Part shown: in pieces, positions 35,202 through 43,691 of the stretch
Layout: the number at the start of each line of letters is the position of its first letter
Numbering within the stretch: the first letter of the stretch is position 1
Assembly: GCA_026003195.1 (NCBI GenBank)
Contig: BPGU01000001.1
Coordinates: 667,398 to 731,397, forward strand
Source: Armatimonadota bacterium
GTDB taxonomy: Bacteria > Armatimonadota > HRBIN16
Length of the DNA: 64,000 nt
Direction of reading: 5' to 3'
Made by a program: the position numbers and the translations under genes
The notes under the pieces: model-generated
Told to the model about the DNA's origin: nothing
Database searches by the model: none
The model's input: only the letters and a program-made list of their open reading frames with translations

Positions 35202-35494
35202 GACTATGCTTGCTACTCCACACGCGAAATCAATCCCACATGTGGTGTTCCTGCAGGGAGTGGTTGATCAGCCCCTTCATGACCGGGTGCCCGCTGTTTT
35301 CCGTTCGGTAGAGGAACACAGATCCCTGTTTGATAGCGCCATTCCTACCATAACCGTCTATCACTCAGGATTTACCTTCAGCGACCTTCATGGTGTGAGA
35401 TGAGGGGCAAGTCACCTGGGACAGGGCGAGGGACCTCGCCCCTACTGATGGTATCTAAATATTGTGCGAAAAATATCGATTTCACCCTTTGCCC
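35202..35494. other. Gene-free interval with a small GC hairpin
   Basis: No supported gene is present. One frame that reads through the tRNA is a by-product. The only structure seen is a perfect 7-bp stem at 35424-35441 (GGGCGAG and CTCGCCC around a 4-base loop) that could end the tRNA transcript or be a dispersed repeat. Confidence 0.5.
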
Positions 35495-35523
35495 TTGAAA
35501 TCTAGCGCTTCTTGTGGCAAAAT
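35495..35523 (+). promoter_or_regulatory. Promoter of the heme operon
   Basis: TTGAAA (35495-35500) and CAAAAT (35518-35523) are 17 bases apart, and TGG precedes the -10. The hemA start is 33 bases downstream of the -10. The transcript would include hemA, C, D, B, Q and the radical SAM gene. Confidence 0.65.
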
Positions 35524-35555
35524 AGAGGCGATAGTCCTCTATCGGGAGGAGAACT

Positions 35556-36845
35556 GTGCAGAGATTAGTGCTGGTTGGCTTAAGTCATCGCACCGCCTCC
35601 CTCGAAACCCGAGAGCGCTTCGCCTTTGAAGGTGCGGCACTACGGGAAGCCCTGGAGTGGCTGCGTGAGCGCGGTGTGGATGAATGTGCTATCCTGTCGA
35701 CCTGTAACCGCACTGAGATTTACGCCTGCACCCCCCACGATGATCTGCTGGTCCACTTCCTGCATGAATGGGAAGGGCTACCTCCGGGCACGCTACAGCC
35801 ATATCTGTACGTCAAACGTGGTGAAGAGGCGGTAGAGCACTTGTTCCGTGTGGCGGCAGGACTGGACTCCCAGGTGCTGGGCGAGTCGGAGATTTTAGGA
35901 CAGGTGAAGCAGGCGTGGGAGAAGGCACGGGAGGCAGAGGCAACAGGTGTGCTGCTGAACTCGCTGTTCCAGCGTGCGGTGGCGGTCGGCAAGCGTGTGC
36001 GTTCAGAAACTGCTCTGGGCAGACAGGTGGTCTCTCTGGGCTCGCTGGCGGTCAGAGCCGCGCTACAGCACAAGCCGGATGTTCACAACGCGACCATCAT
36101 CGTGATTGGAACCGGTACCATGGGCAGGCGGGTGGTCAAAGAACTGGCAGAGTTTCACCCGAAGGCGCTCTACATCCTCAGCCATACTTTTTCGTACGCC
36201 ACTGCCCTCGCCCATGACACCGGTGCGACCCCGCTGGCTCTGGGAGCGTTGCAGCAGGTGCTGCCAGATGCGGATATCATTTTCACCGCGACCACCGCGC
36301 CGCATCCCATTCTGGATATTACCTGTCTGGCTCCCCTGGAGCGTTCACGCGCTGATAGCCCGCTGGTGATACTGGACCTGGGTGTGCCGCGTAATACCGA
36401 CCCGGCGGTGCGATTGCTGCCCTTCGTCAGGCTGTACGATATTGAAGACCTGAAAGTGCTTTCCGACGCACACTACGAGGCGCGCGTGCGCGAAGTGCCT
36501 TTTGCTCTGCGTATCATCGAAGAGGAACTGGATGACTACCTGAGCTGGTGGAACACACGCGGTGCTGCCCCTCTCATCACCGCATTGCAGGAGCGTGCTG
36601 AGCAGGTGCGTCAACAACAGCTGGAGTGGGCGTTGCCCAAACTGGGCAATCTGAACGAGCACCAGAGACGTGTGATCGAGCAGCTCACTGTGCGTATTGC
36701 CAAGCAGTTGTTGCATCGTCCCATTGCCGAATTGCGCAATCTCCTGAACGAGGAAGACGTGCTGCCGATATTTGCTCGATTGTTTGGGCTGCAATATCCT
36801 GAGCAACCAGTTGCTGCGGCAAACTCCTCGGAGGACGAGTGGTGA
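35556..36845 (+). CDS. hemA: Glutamyl-tRNA reductase (429 aa)
   Basis: First committed step of heme synthesis by the C5 route: glutamyl-tRNA(Glu) to glutamate-1-semialdehyde using NADPH. The GTG at 35556 follows GGGAGGA. Residues GLSHRTASLETRERFAF (about 8-24) and STCNRTEIYA with the catalytic Cys50 are the family hallmarks. The NADPH domain starts near 180 (ATIIVIGTGTMGRRVV). A helical dimerisation tail ends the protein. It heads a tightly packed heme operon and overlaps hemC (GTGA). Confidence 0.97.
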   Translation: MQRLVLVGLSHRTASLETRERFAFEGAALREALEWLRERGVDECAILSTCNRTEIYACTPHDDLLVHFLHEWEGLPPGTLQPYLYVKRGEEAVEHLFRVAAGLDSQVLGESEILGQVKQAWEKAREAEATGVLLNSLFQRAVAVGKRVRSETALGRQVVSLGSLAVRAALQHKPDVHNATIIVIGTGTMGRRVVKELAEFHPKALYILSHTFSYATALAHDTGATPLALGALQQVLPDADIIFTATTAPHPILDITCLAPLERSRADSPLVILDLGVPRNTDPAVRLLPFVRLYDIEDLKVLSDAHYEARVREVPFALRIIEEELDDYLSWWNTRGAAPLITALQERAEQVRQQQLEWALPKLGNLNEHQRRVIEQLTVRIAKQLLHRPIAELRNLLNEEDVLPIFARLFGLQYPEQPVAAANSSEDEW

Positions 36846-37795
36846 GCCTCAAGCCGTCTGGTACCTTGCGTGTGGGCACACGCGGCAGCGCACTGGCACA
36901 GGCGCAAACCGCATCGGTCGTACAAGCGCTGCGCGAAAGGCATCCCCATATCCCTATCGAGACCGTCGTCATTCGCACCAGCGGCGACCGACAGCAGCGT
37001 GAGGTGATGGGTGCGTTCGTAAAGGAGCTGCAGGAAGCTCTGCTCCAGAAAGAAATAGATGTTGCGGTGCATAGTCTGAAGGACCTGCCTACAGCACGTG
37101 TAGAAGGGCTGACTGTTGCCGCGATACCCCCTCGTGCCGATGCGCGTGATGTGTGGATTTCCAGAGGCGCGTCGTTCTCCGCCTTGCCCGAAGGCTCGCG
37201 TGTGGGAGCAGGAAGTCTCCGCCGTTCCGCGCAGCTGCGCAGGCACCGATGCGACCTGCAGTACCTGCCTCTGGTTGGCAACGTCGATACCCGGCTGAGG
37301 AAGCTCCACGAAGGTCCATACGACGCTATCGTGCTGGCGGCAGCAGGACTGCAACGGTTGGGCTTTCTGGAAACCGCCGACGATCGGCATATCCTCATGC
37401 CCGATGGAACCGAACTGTGCATAGAGCCTTTCGACATCGCAACGATGCTACCAGCCCCCGGACAGGGGGCGCTCGCGGTGGAGTGCCGTGAAGAGGATAC
37501 ACGCACTGTGGAGATATTTCACTGTTTAGACCACCTCCCGTCACGGCAGGCGGTGACCGCCGAACGTGCCCTGCTTCATGCGCTGGGGGGAGGTTGCCGA
37601 GTACCGATTGCCGCATACGCTGAGGTAGAAGGCAATCGTCTGACACTCCAGGCGCTGGTCGCTGACCCGGAGGGGCGCGAGATGCTTCGGGATGGGTTAG
37701 AAGGTAGCAGTGCGGAACCGGAAACGCTGGGTTACATGCTGGCGGAACGGATGCTGGCACAGGGGGCAGTGAGGCTTCTGGGAGGGAGGCAATGA
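36842..37795 (+). CDS. hemC: Hydroxymethylbilane synthase (317 aa)
   Basis: Joins four porphobilinogens into hydroxymethylbilane. The start is the GTG at 36842 overlapping the hemA stop; a GTG three bases earlier is possible. LRVGTRGSALAQAQT is the N-terminal signature, GAGSLRRSAQLRRHRCDL the substrate-binding arginine cluster, and LGGGCRVPIAAYAEV carries the cysteine that binds the dipyrromethane cofactor (about residue 243). Confidence 0.96.
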   Translation: MSLKPSGTLRVGTRGSALAQAQTASVVQALRERHPHIPIETVVIRTSGDRQQREVMGAFVKELQEALLQKEIDVAVHSLKDLPTARVEGLTVAAIPPRADARDVWISRGASFSALPEGSRVGAGSLRRSAQLRRHRCDLQYLPLVGNVDTRLRKLHEGPYDAIVLAAAGLQRLGFLETADDRHILMPDGTELCIEPFDIATMLPAPGQGALAVECREEDTRTVEIFHCLDHLPSRQAVTAERALLHALGGGCRVPIAAYAEVEGNRLTLQALVADPEGREMLRDGLEGSSAEPETLGYMLAERMLAQGAVRLLGGRQ

Positions 37796-38583
37796 GCAAA
37801 CCGCTTCAGGGTAAGCGTGTGCTGATTACCCGCCCTCAATCGCAGGCAGAAAACCTGGCGGAGCAGCTGCGCGCGCTGGGTGCGGAACCGCTAATACTAC
37901 CCACTATTGCCATCCTGCCTCCAGAGGACTGGCATCCTGTGGATGAGGCTATCCGCTCGTTGGAGCGATTCGACTGGGTGGTGTTTACCAGTGCGAACGG
38001 AGTGCGCGTCTTCACCGGGCGGATGGCGGAGACAGGCGTTCCGAGAGACGTGCTTGCACAACGCAAACTGGCGACTATCGGTCCTGCCACAGCCAGAGTG
38101 TTGCAGGAGGTGTGTCGCGCCCCCGACGTGATACCCGAGGAGTTTCTTTCTGATGCCTTGCCCGACGTGCTGGGGGATGTACAGGGTCTGCGCATCCTGC
38201 TCCCACGAGCAGACATCGCGCGCAAGGAGATGGCATATGAGCTACGCCGGCGCGGCGCGGAGGTGGTAGAAATCGCGGTATATCGGGTACAACAGGAGAT
38301 AGAAGAGGCACAGGAGCAGATAGTGCAGCTGCCAGTGCCTGATTTTATTACGCTGACCAGTCCGTCTACGGTGCGTTCGCTGGCGAAGATGCTGGAAGAA
38401 GCGGGGCGCACAGCCTGGCTGGAAACCGTCCCCTTAATTTGCATCGGACCGATTACCGCCGATGCCGTGCGTGAGCTGGGGTATCATCCCGCCCGCGTGG
38501 CCACTGAGCATACGACACAGGGATTGATTCAGGCGATTCTGGAAGAGGCGATGGCACATGCTCACACGAACACCAACGCTTAA
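37792..38583 (+). CDS. hemD: Uroporphyrinogen-III synthase (263 aa)
   Basis: Closes and inverts ring D to give uroporphyrinogen III. The start ATG overlaps hemC (ATGA). GKRVLITRPQSQAENLAEQLRALGAEPLILPTIAI is the usual N-terminus; FDWVVFTSANGVRVF and ITLTSPSTVRSLAKML are the paired-domain motifs; LICIGPITADAVRELGY is near the end. The family is weakly conserved, but place and motifs agree. Confidence 0.93.
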   Translation: MSKPLQGKRVLITRPQSQAENLAEQLRALGAEPLILPTIAILPPEDWHPVDEAIRSLERFDWVVFTSANGVRVFTGRMAETGVPRDVLAQRKLATIGPATARVLQEVCRAPDVIPEEFLSDALPDVLGDVQGLRILLPRADIARKEMAYELRRRGAEVVEIAVYRVQQEIEEAQEQIVQLPVPDFITLTSPSTVRSLAKMLEEAGRTAWLETVPLICIGPITADAVRELGYHPARVATEHTTQGLIQAILEEAMAHAHTNTNA

Positions 38584-39556
38584 AGCCACATATCGCTTAC
38601 GACGCTTGCGCCGCACCGCGAGCCTGCGGCGGATGGTGCAGGAAAGCATCCTGTCACCCGATGACTTCATCTACCCTTTGTTTGTGCAGGAGGGAACAGG
38701 CCAGCGTGAACCGATTGGCGCGATGCCCGGGCAGTTCCGTATCAGCGTAGACCTGCTGCCTGCAGAGGTGGAGCAGTTGTCTGCGCTGGGAGTGCCAGCG
38801 GTGCTCCTGTTTGGCATCGCCGAGTACAAGGATGCCCGCGCCAGCTGCGCTACACAGCGCGATGGTGTGGTTCCCCAGGCAATTCGCACCATCAAGCGCG
38901 CCCATCCCGAGATGGTAGTCCTGACCGATGTATGTGTCTGCGCCTACACGGAACACGGACACTGCGGCATCGTGCGTGAGGATGGTTACGTCGATAACGA
39001 TGCGTCGCTGGCTGTGCTCGCGGAGATGGCTCTGGCGCATGCCGAAGCAGGCGCGGATATCGTGGCTCCCAGCGCCATGATGGATGGACAGGTGCAGGCA
39101 ATACGCGAGAAGCTGGACGAGGCTGGCTTCACCGAAACCGCCATCATGGCTTACTCTGCGAAGTATGCGTCCGCGTTTTACGGACCGTTCCGCGAAGCGG
39201 CAGACTCCGCCCCGCAGTTTGGCGACCGACGCAGTTACCAGATGGACCCGCCCAACGCCCGTGAAGCGGTACGCGAGGTGCTTGCCGATGTGGAGCAGGG
39301 GGCGGATATCGTGATGGTGAAGCCCGGTCTGGCTTATCTGGACGTGGTACGCCTCGTGCGTGAGGCGGTGGATGTGCCGCTGGCGGTGTATAACGTGAGC
39401 GGCGAATATTCGATGCTCAAAGCTGCTGCCGAAAAGGGTTGGATAGATGAACGCGCGGTCGGGCTGGAGATGCTGATGGCGTTTCGCCGTGCAGGGGCAG
39501 ACCTGATTATCACCTATCTGGCAAAGGAGGCAGCACAGTGGCTGAAAGGCAGTTGA
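38558..39556 (+). CDS. hemB: Delta-aminolevulinic acid dehydratase (332 aa)
   Basis: Condenses two 5-aminolevulinates to porphobilinogen. The zinc-type cysteine triad is present (Cys126, Cys128, Cys136 in DVCVCAYTEHGHCG), so it is a zinc enzyme. The Schiff-base lysines are in AYSAKYASAFYGPFREA (about 201) and VMVKPGLAYLD (about 253). It starts 26 bases inside hemD and overlaps hemQ by 19 bases. Confidence 0.97.
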   Translation: MLTRTPTLKATYRLRRLRRTASLRRMVQESILSPDDFIYPLFVQEGTGQREPIGAMPGQFRISVDLLPAEVEQLSALGVPAVLLFGIAEYKDARASCATQRDGVVPQAIRTIKRAHPEMVVLTDVCVCAYTEHGHCGIVREDGYVDNDASLAVLAEMALAHAEAGADIVAPSAMMDGQVQAIREKLDEAGFTETAIMAYSAKYASAFYGPFREAADSAPQFGDRRSYQMDPPNAREAVREVLADVEQGADIVMVKPGLAYLDVVRLVREAVDVPLAVYNVSGEYSMLKAAAEKGWIDERAVGLEMLMAFRRAGADLIITYLAKEAAQWLKGS

Positions 39557-40218
39557 ACCATTACGGCGTTTTCGCCTTTACCGAAGAATACTGGGAACTG
39601 GAGCGCGCCGAGCGGCGCGAGTTCCTGCAGCGTCTGGTGGAGGAGGCTTCATCGCTGGGTGAGCGAGTGTACACCTATACGCTCTTTCCCGCACGTCCAG
39701 AAGCCGACTTTATGCTGTGGAGCGCGGTGCTCGCCGAGCAAAACGAGGTTGCCAGCCAGTTCTTCCTGCGGTACGCCAGGGTGACCGCAAGCTGGAGGGA
39801 GTTCGTACAACCGGTGAACACTCTATGGGGTTTCACGCGCCCCTCGCAATACGCGCCGGGCAAATCGGAGCAGGAGCTCAGCCCCTTTGATGATGCCCGC
39901 CGACCTTATCTCATCGTGTACCCATTTGCCAAAACATCCGAATGGTACCTGATGAGCAGGGAAGCTCGACAGGGCATGATGAACGAGCATATCAAGGTAG
40001 GCAGGCAGTATCCAGAGATTACGCAACTCCTGCTCTACTCCACAGGACTGCAGGATCAGGAGTTTGTAGTAGTGTACGAAACCGAGGACCTGCCGCAGTT
40101 TTCGGATCTGGTGAGTGCACTCCGCTCTACCGAAGCGCGCCGGTATACGCTGCGCGACACACCGATTTACACCGCCATGTACCAGTCGTCGGAAGAATTT
40201 GTGGAGACCTGGGGATAA
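39538..40218 (+). CDS. hemQ: Coproheme decarboxylase HemQ/ChdC (226 aa)
   Basis: Converts coproheme III to heme b with hydrogen peroxide, the last step of the coproporphyrin-dependent route. It belongs to the chlorite-dismutase-like superfamily. The GTG start has AAAGGAGG upstream. His151 (MMNEHIKVGRQYPEI) is the likely axial heme ligand and Tyr128 (LIVYPFAKTSEWY) the likely catalytic tyrosine. The short length (one ferredoxin-like pair per subunit) is normal for HemQ. The gene lies between hemB and the radical SAM gene. Confidence 0.9.
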   Translation: MAERQLNHYGVFAFTEEYWELERAERREFLQRLVEEASSLGERVYTYTLFPARPEADFMLWSAVLAEQNEVASQFFLRYARVTASWREFVQPVNTLWGFTRPSQYAPGKSEQELSPFDDARRPYLIVYPFAKTSEWYLMSREARQGMMNEHIKVGRQYPEITQLLLYSTGLQDQEFVVVYETEDLPQFSDLVSALRSTEARRYTLRDTPIYTAMYQSSEEFVETWG

Positions 40219-40223
40219 CAACT

Positions 40224-41294
40224 ATGCTAGACATCACACAGCGACCGCTGTTAGTATACTGGGAACTGACGCGAGCATGCGAGCTGGCGTGCCGCCACTG
40301 CCGTGCGGAGGCAGTGCCCAACCGCCACCCAGATGAGCTGAGCACCGAAGAGGGCTTTCGCCTGCTGGACCAGCTGACAGCCTTTGGAAACCCTCTGCCC
40401 CATATCGTGATCACAGGCGGCGATCCACTCAAGCGTCCCGACCTGTGGGACCTGATACGTGCCGCACGCGAAAGGGGCTTTACCGTTGCTATCACGCCCA
40501 GTGGGACTTATGCGCTTACTCCCGACATCGTCCGCCGCTTCAAAAAGGAAGGTATCTGGATGATGGCGTTGAGCATTGACGGTTCCACCCCCGAACGACA
40601 CGACGGCATCCGCCAGGTGCCCGGCAGTTTCGAGCAGACGGTGCGGGCTGCAGGATGGGCACGCGAAGCGGAACTGCCCATTCAGGTGAATACGCTCGTC
40701 TGCGAGCAGACCGCCGACGACCTGCCTTCCGTCTACGACCTGATTACCGACCTGGGTGCGGCGCGCTGGAGCCTTTTCTTCCTGATTCAAGTGGGGAGAG
40801 GCAAGGGGTTAGAAGAGGTCTCCCCCGAACATAGTGAGCGCATCTGCCAGTGGCTCTTTGAGAAGGCAAACGAAGGCAAAGTAGACATTAAAACCACCGA
40901 GGCGCCGCTCTATCGGCGCGTCGCACTGCAGCACGACCTGGCGAACAAGCCGAATCGCATCGCCGATACCATTCGACGAGGGTTCGGCATCCGAGACGGC
41001 GCAGGTATCATGTTCGTTTCGCATGTAGGGGATGTATACCCGTCAGGTTTCCTGCCGCGAAAGGCAGGAAACGTACGCGAGCAGAGCCCGGTGGAAATCT
41101 ATCGCCACTCTTCCCTGTTCCGGTCTTTGCGAGACGTGGAGCAACTGAAGGGTAAATGTCGGTATTGCGATTACCGTAGCATGTGCGGAGGCTCACGGGC
41201 ACGCGCCTTCGCTTATACGGGCGACCCGCTGGAAAGCGACCCGCTATGCCCGTACGTCTCGGAGGAGGCAAAGACACATGGGTTGGGCTGGTAG
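40224..41294 (+). CDS. Radical SAM/SPASM protein, NirJ/AhbD-like (356 aa)
   Basis: The frame is open from 39942, but the ATG at 40224, five bases after the hemQ stop, begins a normal protein. Cys19, Cys23 and Cys26 (CELACRHC) bind the radical SAM [4Fe-4S] cluster. A C-terminal SPASM-type cysteine set (CRYCDYRSMCGG...CPY, about 312-343) suggests a second cluster. The closest known heme-linked relatives are NirJ, AhbC and AhbD; AhbD removes the same two propionate carboxyls as HemQ without oxygen. The exact role is unproven. Its place in the operon directly after hemQ suggests a heme modification or an oxygen-independent alternative to HemQ. Confidence 0.82.
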   Translation: MLDITQRPLLVYWELTRACELACRHCRAEAVPNRHPDELSTEEGFRLLDQLTAFGNPLPHIVITGGDPLKRPDLWDLIRAARERGFTVAITPSGTYALTPDIVRRFKKEGIWMMALSIDGSTPERHDGIRQVPGSFEQTVRAAGWAREAELPIQVNTLVCEQTADDLPSVYDLITDLGAARWSLFFLIQVGRGKGLEEVSPEHSERICQWLFEKANEGKVDIKTTEAPLYRRVALQHDLANKPNRIADTIRRGFGIRDGAGIMFVSHVGDVYPSGFLPRKAGNVREQSPVEIYRHSSLFRSLRDVEQLKGKCRYCDYRSMCGGSRARAFAYTGDPLESDPLCPYVSEEAKTHGLGW

Positions 41295-41298
41295 CGGT

Positions 41299-42318
41299 TT
41301 AGAACTCGTAGGAGTAGTACACCGCTACCCCCTGACTGCGCGCGTACTCCTCCGCGTCCGGCTCCGAAATCATGTGCGTGATGAGGACCGGAAAAACGCG
41401 CGGGTATACCTCGCGTAGTGTTTCTATCGTACGGCGCAGAAAGCGGTCCACATCCCGTTTGGATAGCTGTGATTTGCTTTCTCCAATAACGGCGTACTCT
41501 TCCCCATCGCGCGTAGCGGTGCCAAAGATGTTCACCTCTATAGGCTGACCGCTTGCGTCTCGCACGTACTGTCGCCGCAACCTGCCCCGCACCTGCAAGC
41601 CATAGTCCCTGAGAAGCAGGTCTGGCAGGCTTTTCATCGCCTCGTTCTCCAGCACATAACCCACCGTCTGGGAGAGACCGCCCAGCTGCCTCCGCATGTC
41701 CTGCATTTCCAACTGCATCTGGCGCTGTACCGCTACGAGTTCTGCAATCTGCTGGTCAGTGCGTTTCTGCGCTTCGGTCAGTTCCTCCACACGCGCGGTC
41801 AGGCTCTCTATCCGCTGGTCAGTGCGTTTCTGCGCTTCGGTCAGTTCCTCCACACGCGCGGTCAGGCTCTCTATCTGCTGGTCAGTGCGTTTCTGCGCTT
41901 CGGTCAGTTCCTCCACACGCGCGGTCAGGCTCTCTATCCGCTGGTCAGTGCGTTTCTGCGCTTCGGTCAGTTCCTCCACACGCGCGGTCAGGCTCTCTAT
42001 CTGCTGCTCCGTGCGACGCTGCGCCTCCGCTAACTCGCGGAACCGTTCGTCCGTCTGCTTGCGATACTCTTGAAACTCCTCATACGCGCGCTTCTGTGCC
42101 TCAGCCAGCTCGCGGAAGCGAGCGTCGGTCTCCTTGCGATGCTCTGCCAGCTCTTCTCGCAGGCGAGCCACGCTCTGCTCAATGGTGTCCAGACGCCGCA
42201 GCACAAGGCTCTCATGTAATCGCTCATACACTGCGAACACTACTTGAGCGACCTTCTCCGCAGCACGCCTGTCCATTACCTCGCTCAGTTCGTTGATGAC
42301 TTCGGAGAGTTCTATCAT
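41299..42318 (-). CDS. Coiled-coil protein with PD-(D/E)XK-like C-terminus (339 aa)
   Basis: The start ATG at 42318 follows GAGGAAG; upstream in-frame codons lie in the promoter. Residues about 55-200 are a heptad coiled coil made of near-identical 21-residue units (IESLTARVEELTEAQKRTDQ). The C-terminal domain (about 215-339) contains IEVNIFGTATRDGEEYAVIGESKSQLSKRDVDRFLRR, in which E-V-N and E-S-K fit the PD-(D/E)XK nuclease core, as in DUF3782-type proteins. It may be a nuclease-like or structural protein; function unknown. It interrupts the heme block on the opposite strand and converges on the radical SAM gene with a 4-base gap. Confidence 0.75.
   Translation of the reverse strand: MIELSEVINELSEVMDRRAAEKVAQVVFAVYERLHESLVLRRLDTIEQSVARLREELAEHRKETDARFRELAEAQKRAYEEFQEYRKQTDERFRELAEAQRRTEQQIESLTARVEELTEAQKRTDQRIESLTARVEELTEAQKRTDQQIESLTARVEELTEAQKRTDQRIESLTARVEELTEAQKRTDQQIAELVAVQRQMQLEMQDMRRQLGGLSQTVGYVLENEAMKSLPDLLLRDYGLQVRGRLRRQYVRDASGQPIEVNIFGTATRDGEEYAVIGESKSQLSKRDVDRFLRRTIETLREVYPRVFPVLITHMISEPDAEEYARSQGVAVYYSYEF
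41752..42003. repeat. Four 63-bp tandem repeats inside the coiled-coil gene
   Basis: Four in-frame units begin at 41752, 41815, 41878 and 41941 with nearly identical sequence, and a diverged fifth begins near 42004. Copies alternate between Gln and Arg at one codon, giving a 126-bp higher-order period, so the array probably grew by duplication of pairs. Confidence 0.92.
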
Positions 42319-42342
42319 CTTCCTCACAGCCCCTGTCCATAA

Positions 42343-42371
42343 CATTATACCGCGATTCTCTGGGTATAATG
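42343..42371. promoter_or_regulatory. Divergent promoter with mirrored TATAAT elements
   Basis: CATTATACC (42343-42351) and GGTATAATG (42363-42371) are exact inverted copies 11 bases apart. Each carries a TATAAT on its own strand: right-facing at 42365-42370 for hemL and left-facing at 42344-42349 for the coiled-coil gene. Good -35 boxes are not visible. The palindrome could also bind a regulator. Confidence 0.6.
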
Positions 42372-42401
42372 AAAGTAACGTGCTCGAACAGGTTTGGAGA
42401 G

Positions 42402-43691
42402 ATGGACATTGAGCGTTCCAGTCAGCTTTACGCTCGTGCACAGCAGCTGATGCCTGCTGGTGTGAACAGCCCCGTGCGGGCGTTTCGTGCGGTAGGAGGC
42501 ACACCCTTTTATATCCACTCCGCGCAAGGCGCAGTGCTTACCGACGTTGGCGGCAACCACTACATCGACTACGTCTGCTCCTGGGGCGCGCTGATTCTGG
42601 GGCACACCCACCCTGCAGTTGTAAAAGCTATCCAGGAGGCAGTTGCGAAAGGCACCAGCTACGGCGCGCCACATGAGGGCGAAATCCTGCTGGCAGAGGA
42701 GATTGTCAGGGCAATGCCCTGGGTAGAGATGTTGCGCTTCGTCAACTCGGGCACCGAAGCGACCATGAGTGCCATACGCCTTGCTCGTGCTGCTACCGGA
42801 CGCCCGAAAATCCTCAAGTTCGAAGGCAACTATCATGGTCATGCCGACCATCTGCTGGCAAAAGCAGGCTCGGGCATCGCCACGTTTGGATTGCCGGATA
42901 GCGCGGGAGTGCCTGCCGAGATGACACAGCACACACTCGTTGCTCCCTACAATCACGCAGAGGCGGTAGAGGCTCTGTTCCACGAAGCAGGTGAACAGGT
43001 TGCCGCCGTGATCGTGGAGCCGGTGGCGGGCAACATGGGCGTGGTACCACCTGCGCCCGGCTTTTTACAATCCCTGCGTGAGTGCACCAGTCGCTATGGT
43101 TCCCTGCTCATCTTTGACGAAGTGATGACCGGTTTTCGGGTGTCCCGGCAGGGCGCGGCTGGGTTGTACGGTGTCGTACCAGACCTGGTGTGTCTGGGTA
43201 AGATTATCGGTGGTGGGTTGCCGGTTGGTGCGTATGGTGGCAAACGCGAACTGATGCAGATGGTAGCACCGCTGGGCCCGGTGTATCAGGCGGGCACTTT
43301 GTCCGGCAACCCTCTGGCGATGGCGGCTGGCTTAGCCACATTGCGCGAGCTGCATGACGAGGTGTATGCGCAGCTGGAAGAGCGTGTCGCCTTCTTACAG
43401 CAAGCACTTGCCGAATCCGCCAGCCAACTGGGTGTGCCAGCACAAGTTCATCGCGTGGGCTCTATGCTCAGCGTGTTCTTTACCGATTGTGCTGTCACCG
43501 ACACGGCTTCTGCCTTCAGCACGGACCGCCAGCTGTACGCGCGCTTGTTCCATGCCATGCTGAGACGAGGGGTATTCCTGCCGCCGTCTGCTCTGGAGGC
43601 GTGGTTTGTCAGCACAGCGCATACCGAATCACACATCGAGCGCACGGCAAAAGCTTTTCACGACGCGCTCCAAGAGGCTCTGGCTGTATGA
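42402..43691 (+). CDS. hemL: Glutamate-1-semialdehyde 2,1-aminomutase (429 aa)
   Basis: Turns glutamate-1-semialdehyde into 5-aminolevulinate using pyridoxamine phosphate. The frame opens at 42369, but that ATG overlaps the -10 box; the ATG at 42402 after GGAGAG gives the usual length. SGTEATMSAIRLARAATGR is the substrate/cofactor region and FDEVMTGFR the cofactor-ring motif; LGKIIGGGLPVGAYGG carries the pyridoxal lysine (about 267). It starts the second heme block on + and overlaps hemE (ATGA). Confidence 0.97.
   Translation: MDIERSSQLYARAQQLMPAGVNSPVRAFRAVGGTPFYIHSAQGAVLTDVGGNHYIDYVCSWGALILGHTHPAVVKAIQEAVAKGTSYGAPHEGEILLAEEIVRAMPWVEMLRFVNSGTEATMSAIRLARAATGRPKILKFEGNYHGHADHLLAKAGSGIATFGLPDSAGVPAEMTQHTLVAPYNHAEAVEALFHEAGEQVAAVIVEPVAGNMGVVPPAPGFLQSLRECTSRYGSLLIFDEVMTGFRVSRQGAAGLYGVVPDLVCLGKIIGGGLPVGAYGGKRELMQMVAPLGPVYQAGTLSGNPLAMAAGLATLRELHDEVYAQLEERVAFLQQALAESASQLGVPAQVHRVGSMLSVFFTDCAVTDTASAFSTDRQLYARLFHAMLRRGVFLPPSALEAWFVSTAHTESHIERTAKAFHDALQEALAV

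Noticed and set aside
39942-40223. Upstream extension of the radical SAM frame
   Set aside because: It is the +2 shadow of hemQ; the ATG at 40224 gives a normal N-terminus just before the CxxxCxxC motif.
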